Positions 22,997 through 34,962 of a DNA stretch of 64,000 nucleotides are shown piece by piece. Source of the DNA: Puccinellia tenuiflora (lineage: Eukaryota; Streptophyta; Magnoliopsida; Poales; Poaceae); contig QRDG01000130.1 in the NCBI GenBank assembly GCA_012064385.1, positions 380,612 through 444,611 on the forward strand, read 5' to 3'. The notes under the pieces are model-generated. The model did no database searches, had not been told where the DNA came from, and saw nothing but the letters and a program-made list of their open reading frames with translations. Made by a program: the position numbers and the translations under genes. Each line of letters starts with the position of its first letter. The stretch's first letter is position 1.

Positions 22997-25900
22997 TTAT
23001 ATGGATAGGTTCATTGGAATACAGAAATGGTCCGGCGAGTCGATCAACCAGACGTGACGACCACGATCTAAGTAAGCCGAGCTCCGGGCAAGGCTGTGTG
23101 CCTCCTTATTAGACTCCCTTTGCTCATGCTTGAATTCAACGGATGTGAAATCTCTCCTTCTCACCTTGATTTCATGAAGAACTGAGCTGAACCGCCCCAG
23201 ATATTCTCCATCGATGCTTTTGATCACTTCAAGGCAATCAGACGCTACTCGAAACTGCTCCAGCTACAGGTCGGCCGCCAGGGCGAGCGCTTCTCGGCAG
23301 GCCAAAGCCTCCAGGATGCTTGGCTCACTGATTCCCGTGATCGCAACCGCAGATGCTCCTAGGAAAGTGCCATCATCCTTCCGACACACTGCCGCAACTG
23401 CACCAGCATTATTCTGCTTCCGAACTGCTGCGTCTACATTTATCTTCGCGAAACCGCTTGGCGGTGCTAACCATCTTGGAGCTGGAGCCCTACTCCTCCG
23501 GTGTTGCTGAGGTGTTTGCACCGGTGATGCTATCTCCAAGTCTCTGATGAAACTCTCCACAAAGCTATGGATCGATAGAGGACTTTGAAAGATATTTTCA
23601 TGGATTGCCTTCCTCCGGGCGAACCAGATTGCCCACAAAGTCACGAAGCAACGGACCAGATCATTGGTATTCAGTATTGCAATCATCTGAAAATCCACTG
23701 TTTTGCATTCGGTTCTGTTGTCCTCTCCATGTGCTCCGTAATCTCCTCTGGCACCAAAGCCCAGACACACCTCGCCATTGTACATTCCAATAAAGAGTGT
23801 CGCCATGAATCCTCAGCACCACAAATTCCACAAGAAATATCAGGTGCCATATTGCGACGAAAACGTACGTCACCCGTCGGAATTTACTGTTTTGCTAATC
23901 TCCAGATGAACATACGTATTTTTTACGGGATTTTCACCTTCCATGAGGATGTCCATCTCTCCTCCTCCTTCTTATGATCAGAGCTAGCTTCCGTTCCATT
24001 CAACCAGGCTTCACGTCGAATTTTCGTATTAACCAGCATCCTATAAGATGATCGAACGGAGAACAGCCCTGACCGTTCACATTGCCATGACCAAAAATCA
24101 TCATGTCTCCTCATGCTTAGTGGTATACCTCTGATTACCTCAATATCCATAGGTAGAAAGCATTCTTGTAGAAGCTCCACCTTCCAGCACGCCTCCGTTT
24201 CATCAATAAAATCTGCAACACGCTCTGGAGGGTCAATCTTTAGGCATGACATAGGTCTCATCGCGGTGTCTCTTGGCAGCCAGTTATCATGCCAGGCATG
24301 GGTCGACTCTCCCGTCCCAATTTTGCGTATAAGTTCCACCTTGAGCGTGTTTCTCCCTTCCACTAGTGCTCGCTAAATTTGCGAGGGGTGTGATCCCACC
24401 TCGGCCACAAGAAAATCACAAGAATGGTAATAGACAGCCTTCAAGATTCTTGCGCTCAGTGTCTCGGGATTTTGCAGTATGCGCCATGCTTGCCTCGCAA
24501 GCAAAGCAAGATTGAAAAACTCTATATCCCTAAAACCCAATCCTCCCGCGTACTTGGGTGTCGTCATCTCCGCCCATGACACCCAACACGTCTTTCCCTT
24601 GCCATCTCGGCTCCCCCACCAGAAATTCCAGATGAGTGAGTTTATACTCTCACATAGCCCACGATGCACTTTGAAGCACGGCATTGAGTAGGTTGGAATT
24701 GCCTGGGCTACAGCCTTTAGTAAGAACCTTGTTCCCTCCCGCTGAAAGTAATATCTCCATCCACCCTTGGATCCTCTTCCACACACGGTCTCTCAAATAC
24801 TTGAAAGCACCATTTTTTGCACGTCCCACATCTGAGGGCATCCCTAGGTATTTATCACTTAGAGACTCGTTTTGTATATTCAGTCTCTCTTTCATGGCTG
24901 TACGAACCATCTCTGGGCATCCCTTGCTAAAGAATACCGAGGACTTGTCCATATTTATCCTCTGGCCTCAGGCTTGGCAATAGATTTCCAATACCTCAGA
25001 CACTTCATCTGCTCCCTCTATACTTGCTTTCACAAACAGCAGGCTATCATCCGCGAAAAGTAAGTGGTTGACTGCAGGAGCAGTACTCGCCACTTTGATC
25101 CCTTCTAGATTCGATGATGGTAAAACACTCCTTGATTTTAAAAGGCACGAGAGGCCCTCCGCTGCGAGCAAAAACAAATAGGGGGATATAGGATCACCTT
25201 GTCGAATACCACGTGAGGGCCTAAAAGCCTCCAAAGGTGCCCCGTTGAACAAAACCGAGAACGACACTGTCGAGATCATTCTCATCACCAAAGTCACCCA
25301 GCCAGCATAAAACCCAAGCCGCAACATCATAGCCTCCAAATATGCCCACTCAACTCGGCCATATGCCTTCCGCATATCCAGCTTCAACGCACAATGTCTA
25401 TGCTTCTTTGCTTTATTTCGTTTCATGAAGTGTAGACACTCGTAAGCTGTAATTATGTTATCCGTAATTAACCTGCCCGGAACAAAGGCTGATTGTTCTT
25501 GTGAAATTATTTCTGGCAGTACCCTTTTCAACCTATTGGCCAAAACTTTCGATGCGATTTTATAAACCACATTGCACAAACTGATGGGCCGAAATTGCCC
25601 CAACTCCGTAGGGCTCGCCACTTTCGGTATCAGGACAATAAAGGTATTATTTATCTCCTCTGGGCTGTCTATACCTCTGAGAATCCGAAGGACCGCTGAT
25701 GTGACCTCGCTACCACATAGCCCCCAATTGCGTTGGGAGAAATGGGCAGGATAACCATCAGGCCCAAGGGCCTTCGTCGGGAACATCTGAAACAATGCGG
25801 CTTTAATCTCCTCCTCACTATAAGGTGCTGTGATCTCTTCATTCATTTGTGGCGTTACCCTTCTCGGCACCGTGGTCAGAACCTCCTCCATCCCGTGTAC

Positions 25901-27127
25901 CCCCTCAGATTCGTACAGGTTACCAAAAAAAGCATTTGTCATGGTGCTTGATTCCTGTTTATCCTCGGTCATCACACCGTCTGCCCTCGCAAGCTTTGTG
26001 ATCAAATTCTTCTTTTTTCTTCGACTTGCTCTCTGATGAAAAAAGTGAGTGTTGCGATCGCCCTCCGATAGCCACTGTATCCTCGAGCGTTGTCGCCACA
26101 TAGTTTCCTCTCTATGTTGTAGATCAACGATTCGGTCCCTGATTTTAATCTCCGCATGAGAAGGTCCTTGCCGTCATGGGGCCGAACGCATCCGCTCCAG
26201 CTCAGCCCGTAGTTCCTTGAGCTGTCTCCTAACATTTCCAAATCCGTTTGTGTTCCATCGCTTGAGATCGCCTGACAGCTGCTGCTGCTTGTCTTTAATT
26301 TCCACTACCGAGTTGACTTGCCCTCCGATCTGCCAAGCCTGCTCTAGAACAGGGTTGAAAGCCTCATGTGATTCCCACATCACTTCGTATCGAAACGGTG
26401 TCGCCACTGCTTGAACATGTTCTCTTTCCCCATCAAACCGAAGCAAAATTGGTAGATGGTCTGACGTAGCAGCATTTAGGTGTGAAAGTGTGGGCAGAGG
26501 GTAACGAGCACTCCAGCTTGGAGAGGCCAAAGCCCGGTCCAAACGAGTCCTACAATAAGAAACTCCTGCCACCCTCTTCTCGAAAGTCCACGGAACCCCC
26601 GTGTATCCCAAATCCATCAGCCCACATATATCCATTGTTTCTCTGAAAGCTGCTATATGCGCGTTACTCCTCTCGTTAACACCGTTATGTTCACTTCTAT
26701 GGAGCACTTCATTAAAGTCCCCGATACATAACCATGGGAGATTCGACGACGAGCGAATAAATTTTAGCATGTCCCATGTCTTGTGCCTCTCGCTGACACA
26801 TGCCTCACCATATACGCATGTTAGACGCCACGGTTCCATATTGTAAGATGAGACCACCGCATCCAAATGGTACTGGGAGTAAGGTAAAATTGATATATTT
26901 ATTTCATTATTCCAAAAGATTCCAATGCTGCCACTACGGCTAGAACTACTAACAGCAAAACCTCGATCATAACCTAGCGTACCCGCTAGTATTTCCACCC
27001 TAATCTTATGAAGCTGAGTTTCTACTACACAGAGTACGGATGGGGCATGTTCCCGCGCAAAATCGCGGAGCTCGTGATTGGTCGCATCCGTGCCTAAACC
27101 ATGACCATTCCAGCAAGACACACTCAT
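22997..27127 (-). pseudogene. LINE ORF2: endonuclease, reverse transcriptase and RNase H
   Basis: The endonuclease starts MSVSCWNGHGLGTDATN and has the APE-type motifs ET(Q), GDFNE and ATSDHLP. Reverse transcriptase motifs include LIPKV, FRPISLCNV, FVPGRLITDN, LDMRKAYGRVEW, RQGDPISPYLF and the catalytic LLFADDSLLF. Downstream lie the zinc-binding reverse-transcriptase module (WNFWWGS, GGLGFRDIEFFNLALLARQ) and an RNase H domain (KINVDAAV, EALACREALAL, ASDCLEVIKS, HEQRESNKEAHSLA) ending at 22997. Breaks: TGA near 26174, TGA near 24977, a frameshift near 24740, TAG near 24384, TAA near 23921 and TAG near 23274. It is therefore inactive. Confidence 0.85.
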
Positions 27128-28416
27128 TGCTGGCGGCGGTGCTCCTCGAGGGAGCCCACCGATCCTCCTGAAACACTCTTGTTCTTTCCTTCCTCAGTAA
27201 CTCCCGGAGTTGCCCATGCCTTCTTGTTCAACTTTTTCTGCTCACTTGGTGTAATGTACCTAGGTGGAGGTGGGGGCACCTGGTACATATCCTCTTTGGT
27301 CTGCTCTCCCTCCAGGTTCAAATGTTTCCTCGCACCAGATTCTACATCTTGGACTTTATCCTCACTCAACTTAGCTGTCTTCTTTAGCGGACTGGCCGCT
27401 GTATCCTCAAGCTCCTCATTGACTCCCCCAGCTAACTCAGCCTCAGTTGACGATCGTTTCTTTGAGCCACTCCCTTCAGGATGAACAGGTTCCTTCGGAT
27501 GCCACTTCCGCATGTGTCTTCCATCAGCAACACCACGCCCAAAAGTACGGCCACCTCGGGCACCACCGCCCGACCCCCTTGCAGCAAAACCTTCCTGTCG
27601 TCCAGCCTGAAAGTTCACACGCCTACCTGGGGTCCCCGACCTCCAAGTTGACTCCTCCGCTTTCATCCAGTCACCAAATTGTAGCTCACTTTCATTGAAT
27701 TCGCCCGTACCACATTCCAGGTATTCATGCCCCATCAAACCACAATGCTTGCAAAAACGTGGCATCTTTTCATACCTCACCAATAAGAACATGCGCTCCT
27801 GTCCCTCCGGTGACAAGGGAGTAAGCCTAGTGAGTGGCCTCGACGACGCCAACTTCACTTCAACACGGTGAAAATCTCCACTCCCCGTTGGCACCGCCAT
27901 CATCTCCACAGTAACCACCTCCCCTACTCTGCTAGCAAGCTGTGTGATCACCTCCTTAGATCGATACAGCGGCGGTATCTTATGGATCTGAATCCAAGTT
28001 TGGACTTTGCTTGGCTCCTCCGCCGGTACTGGAGTTGAACCATCAAAAGGTTCCATCATCAGAGCAGCCTCACGGAAAAGCCAGGGACCGTCTTCCGTAA
28101 TTCTCTTCCAATCTCCCAAGCAACGTGCTTGCACCGTGAACAAGTTGGCCCCTATCTTACGAAAAGAAACCTCCTGCGCCAGGTTCCATGCTGCCATCAT
28201 CGTCTTCTTCAGCGACTCAAAACTAAACTCCTTACGGGTCAGAAGCTTAGCCGCCGCAATCCACTTCATCGTGGGCAAACTGCCCACTTCCTCTCTTCCT
28301 AGGAACACATCATCTAGCTCTGCATCGTGCAGCTACAGGTTCTTCAGCAATTCCCCAACATCTGTGTTCCCTCTGCCTGCCTTCCTCGTCCCAGGGTTAG
28401 ACGACTCAGACGCCAT
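27124..28416 (-). pseudogene. LINE ORF1: DUF4283-type protein with zinc knuckle
   Basis: The frame starts at ATG 28416 (MASESSNPGTRKAGRG), is broken by an in-frame TAG at 28333-28335, and stays open to the TGA at 27124. The body MKWIAAAKLLTRKEFSFESL and the following 'LFTVQARCLGDWKRITEDGP' match the RNA-binding DUF4283 module of plant LINE ORF1. CKHCGLMGHEYLEC is a CCHC zinc knuckle. A Gly/Arg-rich stretch and a charged tail follow. The TAG is one transition away from CAG. Confidence 0.8.
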
Positions 28417-28760
28417 GCGTCAGCCTTCTCAGATTGGACCTCCAGACCACAACACCTTAGTTCTCCACTACCAGCCAAGGCCGGGAAACCAGACTAGCCA
28501 GTCCCTTGGTCAGCCTGAGCGGGAGGGAGAGTAGGAGATGATCGTCGGCGGTACCAATCTGGTCTTTCGTTCCTCCGATGGTTGTCGCTGCCGCAGTTGC
28601 CCAAACCCTAGAAACCTAGGTCAGGAGTCCTTCACGCCCTTCACGGACTGGCGACGGACTGACCTAGGCCATCCCGTTGGGCTTTGTTAGTTGCTCTATT
28701 GTCTATTTCTACAACAAATGAATGATCGGCCTTTTACCTAGCTGTTGCTTTGACGGTAGT

Positions 28761-29173
28761 TTTTTTTAGAACATGGCACTTTATTTATCAAATAACAAGG
28801 TTTTGGATACACAAACAGTCAGGAGGTTGGAGGAGCCACACCTGACGACCAATACTACTAGAAACAGCGAAGCATGCAAATCTATGAGCCTCGGAATTAG
28901 AGGCCCGGTTTTCATGCATAAAAGAAAGCCGCTGCCAAACTTCTTGCATCGACTTTTTATCTCTTCCAGGCTAGAAGGAAGGCTTAACCAGACCAGTCGG
29001 ATAGTACACTTGATGCGTGGTGCTGGGCCAACGACATCGCCGCTGAACATGTACTCCCCACTCCGCGCCACCGCGGGTACACCACGGCGAACACCGGACA
29101 TGGTGTTGGGTTTGTGGATGCGATGAACACTCTTCAACTGCGAGCCCATCTCCTTGCGGTACACAGCCGTCAA
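28761..29173 (-). mobile_element. Possible 3' end of a second non-LTR element
   Basis: On the minus strand the sequence ends ataaataaagtgccatgttc and then an A run (28761-28768), as at the 3' end of a polyadenylated retroposon. The minus frame 29173-28781 is open but I do not recognise a domain. It lies directly upstream of the full LINE and in the same orientation. Confidence 0.35.
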
Positions 29174-29174
29174 A

Positions 29175-29687
29175 TTGAGTAGGCGTCCCCGTGTACCTCT
29201 TCTATTACAAAGGTGCCACCAACTTCGTCGTTACTCGTTACTAGGCGTCTGCTAGATGCCGGCATACCAATTCCCACCTGCTCGACAGCGGAACAGGGGG
29301 CGGTGCTAGCTTACGGTTACGCGGTTTCCGACAGCGCGGGCGGTCATTCCGACCGCAAAATGACAACGGTTGGATAGGAAGAAGATGAACGCGCCCCCGC
29401 TGCCACACCACCGGCCTCACCGCCAGCTCCCGCCCTCCTCAAATCTCCTCCTCCGTCAGTCCACCGCCGCCCATGACCATCCCTCTACATCCCCCTTCAT
29501 CTCCGATTCCGATGCACCACCCCACACCCCTCCTCGTTAAGTGTTGCTCGGCTTCGCCTCGCTGGTCCAGACTCACCGACGCCTTCTCCTTTGCGCCTCC
29601 CTGGTGATCGACGCGGCGTCGGCCGATGCCGGCTTGGGGATGGGGAAGAAATAGAGAAAGGGGATGAGGAAGAAGAGCAACGGGCGG
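29175..29687. other. GC-rich region, no gene recognised
   Basis: The sequence from about 29390 looks like a grass 5' leader or a gene fragment (Pro/Arg-rich in every frame), but no domain or splice site pattern is convincing. Confidence 0.4.
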
Positions 29688-29881
29688 GACCTTAACCGTA
29701 AGGAGGGGGGTGCATAAGGCTAGGCTTGCGACTGGAGTGAAGTCGTAAAAAGGTAGCCGTACTGGAAGGTGCGGCTGGATCACCTCCTTTTCAGGGAGAG
29801 CTAATGCTTATGCTTATTGGGTATTTTGGTTTGACACTTCTTCACGCCCAAAAAGAAGGCAGCTACGTCTGAGCTAAACTT
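29688..29881 (+). pseudogene. Nuclear plastid DNA insertion: 3' end of 16S rRNA plus start of the rrn16-trnI spacer
   Basis: The stretch begins accttaaccgtaaggagggg, includes gactggagtgaagtcgtaa and ends the rRNA with ggctggatcacctcctttt, the anti-Shine-Dalgarno 3' terminus of 16S rRNA. The following cagggagagctaatgc and gaaggcagctacgtctgag match, from memory, the grass chloroplast spacer before trnI. About 195 bp are present, with a few substitutions (for example gtaaaaagg for gtaacaagg). The flanks are unrelated nuclear sequence, so this is an old NUPT and not an rRNA gene. Confidence 0.85.
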
Positions 29882-30178
29882 CACCCCGCGCATCAACGTG
29901 TCGCGGAATTGCGCGACGGCTCGCGCGCTCTTCATTAAGAAGTTTCGCTGAGCTGGACGTATTCGATTGGATGGCAGCGGTGCATGTGCTCGCCGATGGC
30001 AGCGCTTAGAGACGGCCGTTGAGAGATGACGTTGGCGCTGGAAATGGAGATGATGATCTGGTTGGGACTCCGCAATGGCGAAGGAAAGAGTGGCGAGATC
30101 GAGGGAGAGGGGATGGAGTCACAACAGCTTGCTCAGAACGGTGCACGCAGACTCCAGGGATTATCCTTGGTTGCTACA
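29882..30178. other. Host flank of CACTA C, no gene recognised
   Basis: GC-rich sequence that continues at 32104 once the CACTA element and one ACA duplication are removed. No protein domain was recognised. Confidence 0.4.
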
Positions 30179-32100
30179 CATTAGTAGAAAATAGACCTTT
30201 CGTCCAGAGCAAGATTTTGCTCTAGTCCCGGATGAATTTGGAACTGGGACTAGAGGGGGGCTCTAGTCCCGGTTCATCGGCTACGAGGCCGGTAGCCTCT
30301 AGTCCCGGTTCGTTATACGAACCGGGACTAAAGGGTTGGGGCAGACCACAGCTGCCGTGGGGACCAGAGCGAGACCCTTTAGAACCGGTTCGTATAACGA
30401 ACCGGTACTAAAAGTTTCCCTATATCATCTCCTACCCCAAGCTCCATTTTTCCTGCTCGAGAGGACACTCCATTTTTGGTCTCTTTCCTCTACCGAGCTC
30501 CAGTTAATCCCAATTTTTCCCACCATTTGTCAAGATATTGGCAGCACCCATCTATCCAAGGTCAGCAACTTCATCCTTTATTCCGACGGCATTGCAAGTT
30601 TAGCTCATTTCGTTGCTAAAATTTAGCTCATATCATTTTTGTAGTGCTAGCTACGTGTTTGATGAAATGCCAACTTAGAGAGTTCATTTGTTTTATATAT
30701 GCAATTTGAGCACTAAATTAAATTATGATTTGTAGGTTTTAGTGTCGTCCCGTCCCCTTCCTCACCGTCGTCGATCGCCCGCGCCGCCCTGTCGCCGGCA
30801 CCACCTTGGTTAGTCTCTTGTTTTTATCTTTTTTTTAAGAAAAATTCTTACTTGTATGATTTAGATGTATAGTTATTAGTTGTATAGTTTTTTTTACTTC
30901 TATGAGTTACTGACGTATATAAACGTTTGCGCAGCTTCCATTACATTCTGCTAATCATTGAAGTTGACTCTGGAAGAGTTGAACTCCACGACTCATTGGA
31001 TACAGCCGAAGAGAAGTACCAAATCATTAAAGATGTGCTCCAAAGGTAATTTCAATCATTATCGCACTATATCGGTCTCTTTTGTTCATTTCCCGAGATA
31101 TCAAGTAACTAATAACTCATTTATTCATTTTTTTTTGCCGGGCAGGATTTGGAAACTTTTCATCAAGAGGACAACTGGTGAATTTCAAAAAAAGCTTTCG
31201 TTTCATAAAGTCAAGGTAAGTAGTACGAGCTAGGTCCGCGCATCTCTTTAATTCTAATTTCAATACCATTATATCATGCTTGATTATTATTTTATTGAAT
31301 TCTATTCTCGTAAAGTGCGAGAGGCAGCCATCGTCATCCAATTTGTGTGGATTCTTCGTTTGCGAGTGGATTCGCCGGGAGGTCAGTGAGCGGAACGCAT
31401 CGAAATTTATAGAGGTACGTGAACAAATATATTCTCAATTTTATTTTATTACCATTGTTGAGTGTCATTCATAATTATTGTTATGATGATTCATATTCAT
31501 ATTGATCTCCTTCTTTTATAGTTGGATGAAATGCGGAGTAAACTGCCACCGAATGAGCGCTTTATAGCGCTTCAAGAGGAAATTGCGGGATTTTTTGTGA
31601 ACCACGTCATAAACCCTACGGGAAAATACAATGGCACCCGACGGCACTAATCCTGGTTATGATCTTGTAATTGAATAACTAGACGGGCTTTAGCCCCGGT
31701 TGTGATCTCGCTGTAATTAATTAAAATTTTGAATTATCATAAAGAACAAATTATATTTTTATCAGCTAGATATTTTTTTATGAATATTTTGATATGCTAC
31801 ATGTATTATTCTGTTTTGTAATTAATTAGTTTTAAATTTGAGATTTGGTGGGAAAACAAAAAAGGGTGAGCCAGAGGCTGCACGGGGGAAGAACTCTAGT
31901 CCCGATTCGTATTACGAACCGGGACTAGAGGTCCTCGACAGGGCCGCAAGAATGGACCACGTGGGGGAGCCTTTTGTCCTAGGTTGTAACTGACCCGGGA
32001 CTAGAGGGGGGGCCTCTAGTCCCGCTTCCACAGTCCCGGGTGCAGATCCAGGACTAGAGGCCCTCACGACCCGGGACTAGTGAGACGTTTTCCACTAGTG
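30179..32100. mobile_element. CACTA DNA transposon C, 1.92 kb, TSD ACA
   Basis: The left end is CATTAGTAGAAAATAG (third base C to T) and the right end, reverse-complemented, is CACTAGTGGAAAACG. ACA is duplicated at 30176-30178 and 32101-32103. Sub-terminal repeats built on tctagtcccggtt and aaccgggactaga occur at 30215-30410 and 31890-32080, the signature of a common Triticeae CACTA group. No transposase is present. Confidence 0.88.
30935..31650 (+). CDS. Ulp1-like cysteine protease (C48) C-terminal domain, four exons, inside CACTA C
   Basis: Exons 30935-31045, 31146-31215, 31316-31414 and 31522-31650 join in one frame through good GT/AG sites. Exon one reads FHYILLIIEVDSGRVELHDS, where the His and the Asp are placed like the catalytic pair of Ulp1/SENP proteases. 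Exon two gives TGEFQKKLSFHKVK. Exon three gives ERQPSSSNLCGFFVCEW, which holds the Gln and the Cys of the oxyanion and catalytic positions. Exon four ends NPTGKYNGTRRH and a stop. Only the C-terminal half of a protease is present; no N-terminal part was found upstream (30420-30930). Grass CACTA and Mutator elements often carry such domains. All splice junctions are intact, so expression is possible. Confidence 0.6.
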
Positions 32101-32660
32101 ACAAGGTGCGAGGATGGATCAAGGGAGACTACGGGAAGTCGGGAACGGAGATGATCGTCGAGTCGGTGCTCTACCGGCGTTGGGGACGCGCGGAGGGTCG
32201 TTCCGGTCGGGTTTCTGCACCAACTTGATCGTGAGGATGCAGGTTCCTGCCACCGCCGCCATGGCCCTCTTGTGGCCAGGCTCGCAATTTTTTATGGGAT
32301 TTTTTGCAAGAAAAGGGAAAGAGCCGTTGGTCAACAGGCCAGTCAACACGACACGGCATCGACAATTTTATGACCAGTTTGCTCATCTTGTAGAGCGATA
32401 TGATCACCGCACCACATCTTGCGACTTGATTTTTTCATTAGTGGGATCTACACACAAAAAATGTGGAGATCCCATATTATTATTGGGATAGTACATTGTA
32501 TTATAGATCCACATATTTGCCCCCAAACAAAACATGTTTCTCTACGAAAATTTACATGTACGGTCATAGCTAGAGCGTATATGTACTTGTGAAAAATAAT
32601 TCACATTATTTTCTATATTCAATGTTGTGTATTACTCCCAAGGTTAGGGCGGAATTTTTT
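32101..32660. other. Host flank right of CACTA C; short hairpin near 32450
   Basis: A frame from 32114 (MDQGRLREVGNGDDRRVGAL) is open for 125 codons but shows no recognisable domain. A small inverted pair tgggatct..agatccca at about 32440-32475 could form a hairpin. Confidence 0.35.
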
Positions 32661-32667
32661 ATGAGGG

Positions 32668-32978
32668 TGTACTACGGAGGGAAATTTTTGTTTTTGCCAC
32701 ACTAGTTGTTGTCCATTTGACTTTATCACTCTAAATTATGACAATTTGCTTTTTCCCCGCCTGTTCTTAGTAATACATCATTTTTTTTCCTCTGTGGGGC
32801 AAAAACAAAATAAATATGGTGAAATTTTGTTTTGCTTTTGCCGCTACTTTTTGTTTTGCTTTTGCTTTTGCTTTTGCCACGCAAAAAGGCAAAAGAAAAA
32901 TGTCAAAACTTAGAGTGGCAAAAGCAAAATAGGTAAAACCTAGTGTGGCAAAAACAAAAAAATTCCCTACTACAACCA
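32668..32978. mobile_element. Foldback MITE-like element, ~310 bp
   Basis: The ends gggaaatttttgtttttgcc and, reverse-complemented, gggaatttttttgtttttgc continue into cacactag on both sides, giving a terminal inverted repeat of about 28 bp. The interior is an alternating ttttgc / gcaaaa repeat. No target-site duplication could be fixed with confidence. Confidence 0.65.
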
Positions 32979-32999
32979 CACAGGTTTAAAATGCTCCAA

Positions 33000-33460
33000 A
33001 AATGATTTTTTGAACCATCAGTATCCAAAGGTGCAAACGGACCGCGATAAGGCTATTACCATTGGCAGTGTTGGCAGTCTTGTTCCCACATATCTAGTTT
33101 GGCGACACCGATGTATTTGTTGACAGTCTTTACGACACTGAGGCCGGGTGAAAATGTCTCGGTGCGGATGCGAGGTCTGAAACACTTTGGACTGAGGTAG
33201 GTGTCCTCCTTCTCCATGTTCTTTACCACCTTGATGACATCTGCATGGTGACATTTACACCCTGTCTAAAACACTTTGCGCGAGCTTTTTGATTTTCGAA
33301 GTGGTCGAGGTTGATGTTGTCTCCCCTGACGGAAATAGCCTTCTCTCGTCACCCTTCTCGAGGTGCTTGACTGGCAGCTGATCGCCTGTATTCTTCTTAT
33401 CTGCAGCTTCCTTGCCATCTTGTGAGAGCTCGGTGTATTGAATTGATGTGCTAGTCATCT
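33000..33460 (-). pseudogene. Unidentified protein-coding fragment
   Basis: The minus frame 33460-33255 reads MTSTSIQYTELSQDGKEAAD to a stop at 33255. A second frame just after it reads CHHADVIKVVKNMEKEDTYL and SPKCFRPRIRTETFSPGL, ending at a stop near 33050. The style is that of a real protein broken by a frameshift, but I do not recognise the family. Confidence 0.3.
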
Positions 33461-33690
33461 CAACCAAAAGTCCAAACTGATGAAAAGGGCTAGGAAATAT
33501 ATTTATATTTCAACACTCCCCCTTACGTCTAGGTTATTTAGTCCTTAGTGTGGGTTTGGTGCAATCCGTAGAATCTTTTTTTTTCCTTTTTCTAATACTG
33601 TGTGAGCAGGGTCTTGAACTGAGACCTCTTGACTCTGATACCATATTGAATTGATTCACTAACCAACTCAACCAAAAGTCCGAACTGATG
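33437..33690. repeat. Direct repeat around ctcaaccaaaagtccgaact
   Basis: A block with ttgaattgat..ctcaaccaaaagtcc(a/g)aactgatg occurs at 33437-33482 and 33647-33690. The phrase gagacctcttgactctgata at about 33619-33640 is a familiar grass repeat motif. The rest, to 34890, holds no gene I can recognise. Confidence 0.5.
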
Positions 33691-34962
33691 GTTATTGTAC
33701 TGTTATATATACCCCGTGAGGTCACGTCAATACAACAATGAAATATTAGGGATTCTTTCATTTCTACAATTGTGACTGAAAGCCGCCATCTCCTGATCAA
33801 TGGGGTGGTGGGCGGGTTTGTTCGTGTGTTTCTAGCGTTCAGACGTCGAATGAAGCTTTGGTGAAGACGATGAATATGTTGATGCCGCCTACTGGCACGG
33901 TGGTGGAGGAGAAAAGATCGTGAATTGCTAGAATCCAGGACGCGTCCTCGGGCATGAAGATGATGGTGCCGAAGCACATAACGCGTCCTCGGGCACTGTA
34001 ATTTTCCTCATTCGGGCCTTGCTTACTTCTAACGTATTTGAAGCGTATTTTTAGGGATATGAGTGGATTATTTGGAATCCCAGAAAAATCTTCTCTAGAT
34101 TGAAAACTCTACTCCATATACTAATGTATTATAGTGGAAAAATATTTCTGAAGATTTGAGAGGATTGGGTGAAAAAAATCATTAAATCTTCTCACATTGC
34201 CAGTCCACTTGGGGATGAAAATACACACGTAGTAAACAAGGATTTAACCGGCTAATGCAAATAAAATGATTTTGTTAATCGTCATGCACAAATAACAGCC
34301 CGAAAATCAAGCCTACTGATAAAGCAACGCATTCGCTCAAGGCTCACAGCCTCAAACCGTTCACAAATGAGTTGGTTTTTTCGAGATAAAAAGAAGTACT
34401 CGATCCGTATAATCTAGTTCTCGACACATCGATTTATGAATACAACCAGAGGAGAAGCAAAAATGGTGATAAGTTTCAGATTGAATAAGTTTAAGACAAT
34501 GTATGTGGTTAGGATTAGATGGACGAACAAAGCAGGACCTACCTATTTTCTACTACCAGTAATTAATTTGGAATTTTCCACTAGCATCACCTGGTGCATG
34601 CGGATGTCAAACTTCTCAGCGCCATATGTCAAACTATATGTACACTAACGCTGTTCAGCTTCAAGATTTTGTATCAGTATGAGACTACGAGTGCCTCTCC
34701 CGCAACACACACTTGCCACATACTGTAGATTGTTTCCACCAAGATATATATAGTGCGATCATCATCCAAATTTTTCAAGAACACCAAGCATAAGGAATGC
34801 GATCATCATCCAAATTAAGGAGAACTCAGTTCCAGTTAATAATTTATACACGATCATACGACAACCTTAGAAGCCTCGGATAAGTAAATAACTTAGCAAT
34901 TACAGCAAGCTAGATAGATGAACATCATCCTTAAATTCTTTAGTTTTCGGGTCTCGAGAATC

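Larger units (their letters stand above)
22964..28600 (-). mobile_element. LINE (non-LTR retrotransposon), nearly full-length, decayed
   Basis: The minus strand carries ORF1 (nucleic-acid-binding protein) and ORF2 (endonuclease, reverse transcriptase, RNase H), followed after the last stop by a short 3' leader and an A run (minus strand, 22965-22972). The ORF2 start and ORF1 stop overlap as ATGA (27127-27124), a common plant LINE layout. The 5' end is around 28600 but no target-site duplication was found. Several stops and a frameshift make it non-autonomous. Confidence 0.85.

Noticed and set aside
22940..28800. Target-site duplication for the LINE next to its poly(A) tail
   Set aside because: The word gataagaatgga beside the tail was not found near the 5' end, so no TSD is claimed.
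29690..29800. Functional 16S rRNA gene
   Set aside because: Only the last ~110 bp of the rRNA plus spacer are present, with substitutions and nuclear flanks; it is a plastid insertion.
32114..32491. 125-codon frame as a gene
   Set aside because: No domain, no splice context, and it is partly flanking sequence of a transposon; kept only as a note.
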